A stretch of DNA of 64,000 bases, from positions 310,001-374,000 of the forward strand of contig NZ_CP123229.1 of the NCBI RefSeq assembly GCF_029855125.1, in the 5' to 3' direction. Source of the DNA: Methylocapsa sp. D3K7 (GTDB lineage Bacteria > Pseudomonadota > Alphaproteobacteria > Rhizobiales > Beijerinckiaceae). Both the position numbers and the translations under genes were made by a program. The notes under the pieces were generated by a model. The model was not told the DNA's origin. It was given only the letters and a program-made list of their open reading frames with translations, and made no database searches. Positions 11,985 to 19,908 of the stretch are shown here, piece after piece (position 1 is the stretch's first letter; each line of letters opens with the position of its first letter).

Positions 11985-14779
11985 TGTCTCCCATACCCCT
12001 CGCTTTCACCTATCCCTTCGTCCTCGCCGCGCTTGCCGGCTTACCGCTTTTGTATTTTTTGCTGCGCATCACGCCGCCGCGCCCGGTGCTGGTGCCCTTC
12101 CCGCCCCTGCGGCTTATTCTCGGTTTGCGTCCGGCCAGCGAGACCGCCCGCCACATACCTTGGTGGCTGCTGCTGTTGCGTCTCATCATCGCGGCTTGTC
12201 TCATATTCGCGATGGCCGGACCCGTGTTGAATCCTTTGGCGGTGGAGACGCAAGCCGGACCGCTGCTGATCGTTTTGGACAATGGCTGGCCGGCGGCACC
12301 GAGCTGGGAGCAAAGAATTTCCGCGGCGTCCCGGCGGATCGAGGCTGCCGGCCAAAATTCGCAGCTCGCCGCCGTTGTCGCGATATCGGAAGGGCCACGC
12401 GAGATCCTGCCCCTCGATGCGGCCAAAGCGCAAGACCGTTTGCGGGCTCTCAAACCCGTGCCCTATCTTCCCGACCGGCTGCCGGTTCTGGCGGCGATCG
12501 AAAAATATGCCACCACGCATCAAAAGCCGAATATCGCCTGGATCGCCGACGGGCTGGATCGCGGCCATCTCTCAGAATTTGCTGGCAAGCTGGCAAACCT
12601 CTCCAATGAACGAACGCTGGTGACGGACAAAACCAGTCTTCGCGCTCTGGCGGGGGCGCAAAACCAAACCGGCCAGCTCGAGGTTCGAGTGCTCCGCGCG
12701 GGCCTTGCGGGTCCTGAACAATGGCTTGTCCATGCGCTTGACCGCAAGGGTCTGCAACTTGGCGAAGCCCCCTTCAACTTCGCCGGAAAAAGCGAGGCGC
12801 TCGCCAAATTCGAGATGCCGGTCGAACTGCGCAACGAGATCACTCGCCTCGAAATCACGGGAGACCGTTCGGCGGGTGCGGTTTTTCTTCTCGACGAGCG
12901 CTGGCGCCGCCGCCGCGCTGGCCTCGTCAGCAGCGAAACCCTCGACGTCGCGCAGCCCCTGCTCGCGCCTGCCTATTATTTGACGAAAGCGCTTTCTCCC
13001 TTCGCCGATTTGCGCCAGGCAAGTGCTTCCGCGACCGATCCGGTGCAATCGCTGCTTGATGACCATGTCGCGACCCTGATTCTCGCCGACGTCGGCGTGG
13101 TGCCTGGTGAGACGCACAACAATCTTGCGCGTTTTGTCGAGGACGGCGGCATTCTCGTGCGTTTTGCCGGATCCCATCTCGCGGGGGCGTCCGACGATCT
13201 CGTTCCGGTCCGCCTGCGCCGGGGCGGCCGGGTCCTTGGCGGCGCGATGTCCTGGGATACGCCAAAAAAGCTTGCGCCCTTCGACCGTGACAGCCCATTC
13301 TTCGGCTTGAACGTACCGGCCGAAGTCACCGTCACGCGCCAGGTTCTGGCCGAGCCAGATCCTGGACTTTCGGGCAGGACGTGGGCGCGGCTTTCGGACG
13401 GCACCCCGCTGGTGACCGCCGCGCGGGAGGGCAAGGGGATGATCATTTTGTTCCATGTCACCGCGGACACGACCTGGTCGAACTTGCCCTTGTCGGGATT
13501 GTTTGTCGACATGCTGCGCAAAATCGTCGCCTTGTCTGGGGAAAACGCGAAGGCTTCCGGGAGCGAGACCGCCGCGCCGCCACAGGCCTCGCAGGCGAGC
13601 GCCCTGCCCGCTAACCGGACACTCGATGGCTTTGGGGTTCTCGGGCCGCCGCCGCCGGACGCCACCGCTCTTCCCGCCGGATTTGAAGGCGAGGCCTCGC
13701 CGGAACATCCGCCGGGGTTTTACGGTCCGCCCGATGCGCTTGTCGCGGTCAATGCGTTGGGACCGCAGGAGACACTCATTCCGGCCGATTACTCCGGCTT
13801 TGGCTTCATCACGGAACCGTTGAACGCCAGCGGCCCGGTCGATCTCAAGCCGTGGCTCATAGCCGCCGCCTTTCTGTTGTTCTCGGCCGATTGCTTGGCC
13901 TCGCTTTGGCTCTCCGGAGGGTTGCGCAAAGCCACGCCAGGTGCTCTTGCCTCTGTTGTTTTGCTCGGCGCGGCCTGCGTCCTGTTGGCGATCCCGGGCA
14001 AGCTTGCGGCGGAACCCGCGGCGAGCCATTCTTCCTCCGATCTGGCCTCCGTGCTTAAGACAAGGCTTGCCTATGTGGTCAGCGGCGATGCCCGCGTCGA
14101 CGAGGCGACCCGGCAAGGCCTTGCCAGCCTCTCGCAGGTGCTGGCGCGGCGCACGTCGCTGTCGCCCGGCGATCCGGCCGCGATTGATCCCGCCCGCGAC
14201 GAATTGAGTTACTATCCGCTTCTCTATTGGCCGATCGTCGCGACAAAACCACAGCCGCCGCGCGAGGCGGTCGCCAAGGCCGCCGCTTTTATGAAACAAG
14301 GCGGCACGATTATTTTCGATACGCGCGACGCGCTGACCGCGCGTCCTGACGGGCCGCCGACGCCGGAGGCCAAATGGCTGCGCACCCTGCTCGATGGCGT
14401 CGATGTGCCGGAACTCGAACCCGTTCCCGCCGATCATGTGGTGACCAAAACCTTCTACCTCCTCGATGGGTTCGTTGGCCGCTACACGGCCGGCGCGACT
14501 TGGATCGAGGCGCTGCCGCCCGCTCCCGCCGACGGCGGCCTGCGTCCAGCGAGAGCTGGCGACAGCGTCTCGCCGGTCATCATCACCTCGAACGATCTGG
14601 CGGCGGGCTGGGCGAGCGACCCTGATGGCGAAAGCCTCTATTCGCTGGTGCCGGGCGGCGATCGCCAGCACGAACTCGCCTTGCGCGGCGGCGTCAATCT
14701 CGTGATGTACACGCTCACCGGTAATTACAAATCCGATCAGGTCCATGTGCGCGATTTGCTGGAGCGGCTGGCGCATTGA
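11984..14779 (+). CDS. BatA/DUF4159 membrane protein
   Basis: 931 residues. The first ~70 residues form the BatA-type membrane anchor (FVLAALAGLPLLYFLLR, then P-F-P-P-L). Two further helices lie near residues 620-680, and the C-terminal ~200 residues form the DUF4159 domain, with DELSYYPLLYWPI, RDALTA and DGFVGRYTAG. Such proteins complete MoxR-DUF58 operons in alphaproteobacteria. A further large membrane-protein gene usually follows; here the R-M cassette follows instead. The last residues DLLERLAH are encoded again at 17248-17283. Confidence 0.92.
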   Translation: MSPIPLAFTYPFVLAALAGLPLLYFLLRITPPRPVLVPFPPLRLILGLRPASETARHIPWWLLLLRLIIAACLIFAMAGPVLNPLAVETQAGPLLIVLDNGWPAAPSWEQRISAASRRIEAAGQNSQLAAVVAISEGPREILPLDAAKAQDRLRALKPVPYLPDRLPVLAAIEKYATTHQKPNIAWIADGLDRGHLSEFAGKLANLSNERTLVTDKTSLRALAGAQNQTGQLEVRVLRAGLAGPEQWLVHALDRKGLQLGEAPFNFAGKSEALAKFEMPVELRNEITRLEITGDRSAGAVFLLDERWRRRRAGLVSSETLDVAQPLLAPAYYLTKALSPFADLRQASASATDPVQSLLDDHVATLILADVGVVPGETHNNLARFVEDGGILVRFAGSHLAGASDDLVPVRLRRGGRVLGGAMSWDTPKKLAPFDRDSPFFGLNVPAEVTVTRQVLAEPDPGLSGRTWARLSDGTPLVTAAREGKGMIILFHVTADTTWSNLPLSGLFVDMLRKIVALSGENAKASGSETAAPPQASQASALPANRTLDGFGVLGPPPPDATALPAGFEGEASPEHPPGFYGPPDALVAVNALGPQETLIPADYSGFGFITEPLNASGPVDLKPWLIAAAFLLFSADCLASLWLSGGLRKATPGALASVVLLGAACVLLAIPGKLAAEPAASHSSSDLASVLKTRLAYVVSGDARVDEATRQGLASLSQVLARRTSLSPGDPAAIDPARDELSYYPLLYWPIVATKPQPPREAVAKAAAFMKQGGTIIFDTRDALTARPDGPPTPEAKWLRTLLDGVDVPELEPVPADHVVTKTFYLLDGFVGRYTAGATWIEALPPAPADGGLRPARAGDSVSPVIITSNDLAAGWASDPDGESLYSLVPGGDRQHELALRGGVNLVMYTLTGNYKSDQVHVRDLLERLAH

Positions 14780-14874
14780 GGTGGTTGCTGACGGGTCAGC
14801 TTTGATTTCGTCCGCTTGGTACCAACGGCAGACTTTGCGGAAATCGAAAACAGTGAAGGTTATAAGGTGCGAAG

Positions 14875-15345
14875 TTGGCGGATACCCTCACCCAGGATCA
14901 GAGAAGCGAACGTATGGGCCGAATCCGCAGTAAGGATACGGCCCCGGAGATTATGGTTCGAAAGGTTGTCCACAAGATTGGTTACCGCTTTCGACTCCAC
15001 CGAAAGGACCTTCCTGGTTGCCCCGACCTTGTTTTTCCTCGGTCGCGCAAGGTGATCTTCGTTCATGGGTGCTTTTGGCATCGCCACCCCGACCCAAATT
15101 GCCGTCTTGCCCGTCTCCCCAAAACGCGCCTGGACTTTTGGGAACCCAAACTATCCGCGAATCACCGCCGCGATCAGCTCAGTCAGGCTGTCCTGTCGGC
15201 CGCAGGGTGGCAAATTTTGATTGTGTGGGAATGCGAGATCGGTAATAAAGAACAATTAGAGAACAAACTAATTCGTTTCTTGGCGGGGGACACATGCGGG
15301 CAATTGAGCTTTTCGCGGGAGCCGGAGGCCTCGGAATCGGCGTGA
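14875..15345 (+). CDS. vsr: Very short patch repair endonuclease Vsr
   Basis: 156 residues from a TTG start with AAGG about seven bases upstream. Vsr nicks next to T:G mismatches that arise from deamination of 5-methylcytosine. Recognisable parts are SERMGRIRSKDTAPE at the N-terminus, GYRFRLHRKDLPGCPDLVF with the catalytic Asp, FVHGCFWHRH (zinc and catalytic residues) and LIVWECE. It overlaps the methyltransferase gene by 52 bp. Its presence shows that the neighbouring methyltransferase makes 5mC. Confidence 0.95.
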   Translation: MADTLTQDQRSERMGRIRSKDTAPEIMVRKVVHKIGYRFRLHRKDLPGCPDLVFPRSRKVIFVHGCFWHRHPDPNCRLARLPKTRLDFWEPKLSANHRRDQLSQAVLSAAGWQILIVWECEIGNKEQLENKLIRFLAGDTCGQLSFSREPEASESA

Positions 15346-16478
15346 GCAGGGCTGGGTTCATTCCAGCCGAGGTAATCGAATGGAATCGTTGGTGCTGCGA
15401 CACCATCCGCGAGAATAAGGCCCGTGGAATTCTACCCGTCGCCAAGTGGCCCCTCGTCGAGGGCGACGTTCGCAACATCAATTTCCAGCGTCACGAGGGC
15501 CGCGTCGAACTGGTCACCGGCGGCCCTCCATGTCAGCCATTTTCGCTCGGCGGTAAGCACCGCAGTCATAATGATGTTCGAGATATGTGGTCCGAGGCCG
15601 TCCGTGCCGTGCGCGAGACAAAACCCAAGGCGTTCATTTTCGAGAATGTGAAAGGCCTCACTCGAGAGACCTTCGCCACCTATCTTGCCTATATCGTTCA
15701 TCAACTTAGCTATCCCGAACTGACCTGCGGCAGCGGCGAATCCTGGACCGATCATCTTGCCAAGCTGGAATGCCATCACATAGCTGGAAGCAGCTGCCGT
15801 GGTCTTTCCTACCGCGTAGTTTATCGTGTCCTGAACGCGGCCAACTACGGCATTCCACAGCGCCGAGAGCGCGTGATTTTTGTTGGCTTCCGCAGCGATC
15901 TTGGAATCGAATGGTCATTCCCGGCAGCGACGCATTCCCTTGACGCGCTGGCATGGCAGCAATGTCGTTCTGGGGGATATTGGGAACGACACGGCGTGAG
16001 CCGCCGACAGCGGATCGTATCGCCGCGGTTCGAGGAACGCGTCGAATGCCTTGCATCGAAGCCAATGGCGTTGCCCTGGCGCACCGTGCGCGACGCGATT
16101 GGCGACCTACCGGACCCGGAGCTTGCCCCCTCGCTAGCCGCGGAATTTCTCAATCATCGCTTTCAGCCTGGCGCTCGGTCCTATCCCGGTCATACCGGCA
16201 GCCCACTCGATGAACCGGCCAAGACCTTGAAGGCGGGCGTGCATGGCGTTCCTGGCGGGGAAAATATGTTGGCAAGGCCAGATGGAAGCTTGCGCTATTT
16301 CAGCGTCCGCGAAAGCGCGCGCTTGCAAACCTTCCCCGACGACTTCCGGTTTCATGGCTCGTGGTCAGAGACTATGCGTCAACTTGGCAACGCTGTTCCC
16401 GTCGAACTTGCCACCCTTATCGCCAACAGTGTCCGGGCTCACCTCGCCGCGGCAACGGCACCGGAGCGCAAACAATGA
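15294..16478 (+). CDS. DNA (cytosine-5) methyltransferase
   Basis: 394 residues. Motif I is ELFAGAGGLGIGVSRAGF, motif IV GGPPCQPFS with the catalytic Cys, motif VI ENVKG, motif VIII PQRRERVIF, and motif X near the C-terminus is QLGNAVPV. The variable target-recognition segment lies around residues 200-300. Within the cassette it protects the host at the sites cut by the GIY-YIG enzyme, whose ATG overlaps this stop (ATGA). Confidence 0.96.
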   Translation: MRAIELFAGAGGLGIGVSRAGFIPAEVIEWNRWCCDTIRENKARGILPVAKWPLVEGDVRNINFQRHEGRVELVTGGPPCQPFSLGGKHRSHNDVRDMWSEAVRAVRETKPKAFIFENVKGLTRETFATYLAYIVHQLSYPELTCGSGESWTDHLAKLECHHIAGSSCRGLSYRVVYRVLNAANYGIPQRRERVIFVGFRSDLGIEWSFPAATHSLDALAWQQCRSGGYWERHGVSRRQRIVSPRFEERVECLASKPMALPWRTVRDAIGDLPDPELAPSLAAEFLNHRFQPGARSYPGHTGSPLDEPAKTLKAGVHGVPGGENMLARPDGSLRYFSVRESARLQTFPDDFRFHGSWSETMRQLGNAVPVELATLIANSVRAHLAAATAPERKQ

Positions 16479-17233
16479 GGGGCTTCGTCGAGTTTGAATT
16501 CGACCTACCCGACGCATTGCTAACAAGTTTGGTAGATGTTTTCGCCCACATGGAAGGAGCGGCCTTGGTCGCTGTCAATGTTGCCGAGATTCCTGAGGCC
16601 CAGGGCGTTTATCAGCTTCTCTTGCGCGATCAGATTGTCTATATCGGCAAGACCGACGCCGAGGCTGGCCTCCGCAAGCGGCTTGAGCGCCATGCTCGCA
16701 CGATCCAACACCGCCGCAACCTCCATCCCGCCGAGGTGGCGTTCAAAGCCGTGCGCGTGTTCGTGTTCACCGCAATGGATCTTGAGGCACAGCTCATCCG
16801 TCATTACGGGAACGTAGCTCCAGTACCGTGGAATTTCAGTGGCTTCGGTTCAAACGATCCTGGCCGTGAGCGCGACACGACGAATATCAGGCCAGAGGGC
16901 TTCGATGCTCTCTATCCCATCGATATTGACCGCGATCTCGACATCGTGTTGCCTTCGACTGCACAGGCGTCCACGATCATCACTGCCATGAAGGACGCAC
17001 TGCCGTACACGTTCAGGGTAGAGGGCCAGAGCAGGGGTAGTCGACGCCCGCATGCCGAGATCGAGTCAGCGACGGTCTTACTTCCTACGGGGCCGCATTC
17101 CACTCGGGCTGTGATCGATGCCATTATCCGCGCGCTCCCGTCGGGCTGGCAAGCGACCGCCCTCGCCGGTCGAGTTATCATGTACCGAGAAAACCGTGAA
17201 TATCCTTTTGGGACGGTTATAGCTCGATCGTGA
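16475..17233 (+). CDS. GIY-YIG restriction endonuclease, Eco29kI-like
   Basis: 252 residues starting inside the stop of the methyltransferase gene. The GIY-YIG core is clear: GVYQLLL (Tyr46) and VYIGKT (Tyr56), then GLRKRLERH with Arg69 and His73 in the R-x3-H spacing I recall for Eco29kI, Glu104 in MDLEAQLI, and Asn120 in PWNFSGFGSNDPG. These are the expected catalytic residues. The last ~100 residues have no recognised family and may help DNA recognition. By position and motif it is the nuclease of the R-M cassette. Specificity is unknown; Eco29kI itself cuts CCGCGG. Confidence 0.85.
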   Translation: MRGFVEFEFDLPDALLTSLVDVFAHMEGAALVAVNVAEIPEAQGVYQLLLRDQIVYIGKTDAEAGLRKRLERHARTIQHRRNLHPAEVAFKAVRVFVFTAMDLEAQLIRHYGNVAPVPWNFSGFGSNDPGRERDTTNIRPEGFDALYPIDIDRDLDIVLPSTAQASTIITAMKDALPYTFRVEGQSRGSRRPHAEIESATVLLPTGPHSTRAVIDAIIRALPSGWQATALAGRVIMYRENREYPFGTVIARS

Positions 17234-17247
17234 CTGATCTTTTTGGC

Positions 17248-17283
17248 CATGTGCTGGACTTACTGGAGCGCTTAGCGCATTAA
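17248..17283 (+). repeat. Second copy of the 3' end of the DUF4159 gene
   Basis: These 12 codons read HVLDLLERLAH-stop. The real gene end at 14744-14779 reads HVRDLLERLAH-stop. By eye the two differ at 8 of 36 bases, nearly all at synonymous positions. The R-M cassette therefore lies exactly between two versions of one gene terminus, as expected if it was acquired with the 3' end of a related donor locus. Confidence 0.75.
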
Positions 17284-17286
17284 ACC

Positions 17287-17538
17287 TCACGCCATGCCGC
17301 CAACAAAACCTTCCGTCTTGCTGTCATGGACCAGGGCGACGCGCACCGCGCCCCGGCAGACGCGGTCCGAACAGCGAAGGGTGTGCTCCACCTCGTCGAG
17401 ATAAGCCTGCGTCAGTTCCGGGTCCCGCATCAAAGCCGCCGACGCCTCGTAACGGCAAAGGCCGCAGCGTTTGCAGGTCACTTCAAGCCGCGTGGCAGCG
17501 TCGAGATCGGCGAGCTTCAGATCGGTTTTCCAGTTCAT
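17287..17538 (-). CDS. Small Cys-rich protein beside the Y-family polymerase
   Basis: 83 residues from the ATG at 17538 (MNWKTDLKLADLD), four bases after the polymerase stop, so the two are cotranscribed. It holds LEVTCKRCGLCRYEA and LRCSDRVCRG, five cysteines arranged like a small zinc-binding fold. Family unknown to me. A partner role in the SOS-induced polymerase operon is inference from position. Confidence 0.7.
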   Translation of the reverse strand: MNWKTDLKLADLDAATRLEVTCKRCGLCRYEASAALMRDPELTQAYLDEVEHTLRCSDRVCRGAVRVALVHDSKTEGFVGGMA

Positions 17539-17542
17539 GGGC

Positions 17543-18790
17543 TCACCAGAAGTCCTCGGCACGCGGAATGCGCGTATAGCTGATTTTGCCGCCGGCATAG
17601 CCGCCGGGCGGCGGCACCCATGGGCCAACGCTGACCAGCGTGCGGCCATATTTGCTATTGAGCGCATCGATAGCCCCGGTGATGCGCTCCCACTGGCGGC
17701 GGATGGGGTCATCGTCGAGTAGCATGTCGAGCTGGCGCTCGCTGGCGCGGGTCAAATCGAACAAAGTGACGCCAAGACGCAGGATGCGTGTCTGCGGCGG
17801 CAGAAGCGCGCGGGCTTCATCCCACAACATCTCAAGGGCGGAGAGCACTGCCTGGTCGTCGTGGACCCCCGGCAACCAGCGCGCGTGCTGCCAGGCGCCA
17901 TCACGCAAGTCCAGCCAAAGCGCGAGCCGTCCGGCGTTCCAGCCGTCGCGGCGCATCCGCCGCGCGGCCTTGGTCAACAGCAGCCGGGCCGCCGCGCGGG
18001 CATGTTCAAGGGTGCGGCAGGCGGGCGGCAGCACCCGGCCATGGCCATACATGGCGCGACCGGAGGGCGGCGTTTGCACATCATACCCATGCAGGGCGTA
18101 CCAAAGCCGCTCCCCCGTCACATTGCCCCACAGCTTGCGCATGTGCTTGGGCTCGGTGGCGAGCAGGCCTTCCATCGAAACGATGCCCGCGCGGCTCAAA
18201 TTTTGTTCCATCCGGGAGCCGACGCCGGGAATATCCTTAAGTTCGAGCCGCAAAAGCGGCGCTGGCATGTCCTTGGGATGCCACGCCATATTGCCGTTGG
18301 GCTTGCCCGCCTTGCAGGCCATTTTCGCCAATTGCCGGTTGGCGGCAAAGCCGATCGAGCAGGTGATATGAGGGCCGATCGTGTTCGCAATGCGCGCCTT
18401 GATCCGCTCCCCCAGGACCTCTGGGCTCTCCCGGTCGGCGGCGGCGATCCGGCAGGTCAGCTCGTCGATGGACTTGACCGCCTCGACCGGAATGACAGCG
18501 GAAATCTCCGAAATCAGCGCATTGTGGGCGCGGCGATAAAGATCGGGCGACTGCGGCACGAGGAGGATGTCCGGGCATCTCTCTCGCGCCTCGGCGATGG
18601 ACATGACGTTTTTGACACCGCGCAGCTTGGCCTCGCGGGAGCAGGCAATGACGCAGGTGTGCTCGGCCTCGGCGAAGGGCACGACGCCGACCGGCCTGCC
18701 GCGCAAATGCGGACGCGCCTGCTGTTCGACCGACGCAAAGAAGCCGTCGAAATCGAGATACAAGCGTTCGATTTGAGCCGGCCGGCGCAT
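17543..18790 (-). CDS. Y-family (ImpB/MucB/SamB) translesion DNA polymerase
   Basis: 415 residues from the ATG at 18790; the frame extends to 18847, but that would include the LexA box. The N-terminus RLYLDFDGFFASVEQQ supplies the catalytic acidic residues and the steric-gate region. EAVKSIDELTCRI is in the place of the usual SIDE(A/V)-motif, and LELKDIPGVGSRME is a helix-hairpin-helix. Little-finger region follows. These enzymes copy damaged DNA. The sequence is nearer to the DinB/Pol IV-type and phage-like UmuC enzymes than to ImuB; the subgroup is not certain. Confidence 0.9.
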   Translation of the reverse strand: MRRPAQIERLYLDFDGFFASVEQQARPHLRGRPVGVVPFAEAEHTCVIACSREAKLRGVKNVMSIAEARERCPDILLVPQSPDLYRRAHNALISEISAVIPVEAVKSIDELTCRIAAADRESPEVLGERIKARIANTIGPHITCSIGFAANRQLAKMACKAGKPNGNMAWHPKDMPAPLLRLELKDIPGVGSRMEQNLSRAGIVSMEGLLATEPKHMRKLWGNVTGERLWYALHGYDVQTPPSGRAMYGHGRVLPPACRTLEHARAAARLLLTKAARRMRRDGWNAGRLALWLDLRDGAWQHARWLPGVHDDQAVLSALEMLWDEARALLPPQTRILRLGVTLFDLTRASERQLDMLLDDDPIRRQWERITGAIDALNSKYGRTLVSVGPWVPPPGGYAGGKISYTRIPRAEDFW

Positions 18791-18821
18791 GCCATGGTCT
18801 CGCAAGGAAGAAAACGAACTA

Positions 18822-18836
18822 GAACATAAAGTGAAC
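18822..18836 (-). promoter_or_regulatory. LexA (SOS) box of the Y-family polymerase operon
   Basis: On the minus strand the site reads GTTCACTTTATGTTC, a perfect GTTC-N7-GTTC, the alphaproteobacterial LexA operator. It lies 32 bp upstream of the chosen polymerase start, so the polymerase and its small partner should be induced by DNA damage. Confidence 0.85.
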
Positions 18837-18908
18837 ATTCGAGTCAAGTCAATGCTTCTTGACTTCTTGCGCTGGCCGGGGCGCCGATCAGGAAGAGTCC
18901 TGAAAACT

Positions 18909-19093
18909 CTAGGAGGTTGAAGCGATCTTAAGACGGCTCAGCAAATCAGGCATGCACACGCGCCAGTGGGGCTTGGTCCATGCAGGTCTAAAGTGTGCGC
19001 TACGTTCCAGAACAAATTCGCGGTGCGGAATATTGAATAGGAAGACCGGCAAAAGTTCAGCGAGCCAGTCATCCAAGGCATTTCTTATAAAAG
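18909..19093 (-). pseudogene. Possible coding remnant
   Basis: A minus-strand frame without an ATG, open for about 60 codons and ending at 18909, contains DDWLAELLPVFLF, IPHREFVLER and PAWTKPHWRVCMPDLL, a protein-like composition. The only starts would be a TTG or an upstream lost start. No family recognised. It may be the tail of a decayed gene. The rest of the 330-bp gap holds the LexA box and the promoter of the next gene. Confidence 0.25.
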
Positions 19094-19121
19094 TATAAGC
19101 TCATCGTTTTGGAGAACCACA

Positions 19122-19670
19122 ATGCAAGGATATGCGGGACTTTCCAAATCTATCACGAAGCTATTTTTTAACATCCGCCGCCCCGTTGTTGCAGCGAGCA
19201 TGTTGCCGGTTTTTCTAATCCTATCCGGGCCCGCTTGGGCGAATGAGTTGACCGGAAGGTGGAGCGGCACGCTCACTGGCACGCAAACCTACCCCGCCCA
19301 GTTTACGTTCAGCGACGCAGGATACTTGGTCCTCACCTACATCGACAAAAGCGGCCAGGCCAAAGAGGTGGAGCTCATCGAAACTGGTCAGCAAATTCAA
19401 TATGTGCCGCGCGGAGGCGGTGTCAAAACTCACGTGGTGGAATCCGTCACGCCGCGGCCGGACGGTCTCACGCTCGTTCTCAGCACCAAGTATGAGCGGG
19501 CCAGAGATGGATATCTTCAACAGCAGTTGACCGTTGATTCCTATGACATAGTGTTGGATTCCGAAGGGCTCAAGACGCAGTTCGTGACGCAAACGGCTCC
19601 GCATTTCGGCCTGACAGGCGAGGTCACCGAAAACCGCGCTGAAGGGATCCTGCAAAAAATTAGCGATTGA
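19122..19670 (+). CDS. Secreted hypothetical protein
   Basis: 182 residues, ATG preceded by GGAG at seven bases. After a charged 20-residue leader there is a hydrophobic segment and a signal-peptidase site at AWANEL. The mature part is about 140 residues, beta-rich, beginning LTGRWSGTLTGTQTYPAQF. That start resembles small lipocalin-like or DUF-type periplasmic domains, but I cannot name a family. No operon neighbour. Confidence 0.75.
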   Translation: MQGYAGLSKSITKLFFNIRRPVVAASMLPVFLILSGPAWANELTGRWSGTLTGTQTYPAQFTFSDAGYLVLTYIDKSGQAKEVELIETGQQIQYVPRGGGVKTHVVESVTPRPDGLTLVLSTKYERARDGYLQQQLTVDSYDIVLDSEGLKTQFVTQTAPHFGLTGEVTENRAEGILQKISD

Positions 19671-19820
19671 CAAGCGGCTGTCCACGACGACGCCAGGAGT
19701 TGATTGCCATGCCAAGTTTTTTGAAGGGCGCGCGGCAATGCGCCAACTTACAAGTTTGCCGTGCAATCGCACGCGGCTTCGGCCAGCAAGAGTCTAAGGC
19801 CTTGTGCAATTTTTCTTGCC

Positions 19821-19862
19821 AATCGTACCAAAACGTTTCACGTGAAACATTTTGGTGCGATT
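19821..19862. promoter_or_regulatory. parS-like ParB site inside a 42-bp palindrome
   Basis: The centre is GTTTCACGTGAAAC (19835-19848); with flanks it matches the parS consensus TGTTTCACGTGAAACA at 15 of 16 positions. The symmetry extends outward: the 21-base arms differ from exact inverted copies at two positions. No T-tract follows, so a plain terminator is unlikely. ParB binding is predicted from the consensus; parA and parB are not in this window. Confidence 0.7.
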
Positions 19863-19908
19863 GAAACGCCCAAAAACATGTCCGGTTATTCGGTTTGTGC
19901 GTCGCGAT

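Noticed and set aside
12572..14776. 734-codon frame antisense to the DUF4159 gene
   Set aside because: Composition shadow; Arg- and Gly-rich without any recognisable domain.
10026..14779. Methanol dehydrogenase (mxa) maturation operon
   Set aside because: MoxR, DUF58 and DUF4159 alone also form a common operon in non-methylotrophs; no mxaF, xoxF or PQQ gene is adjacent.
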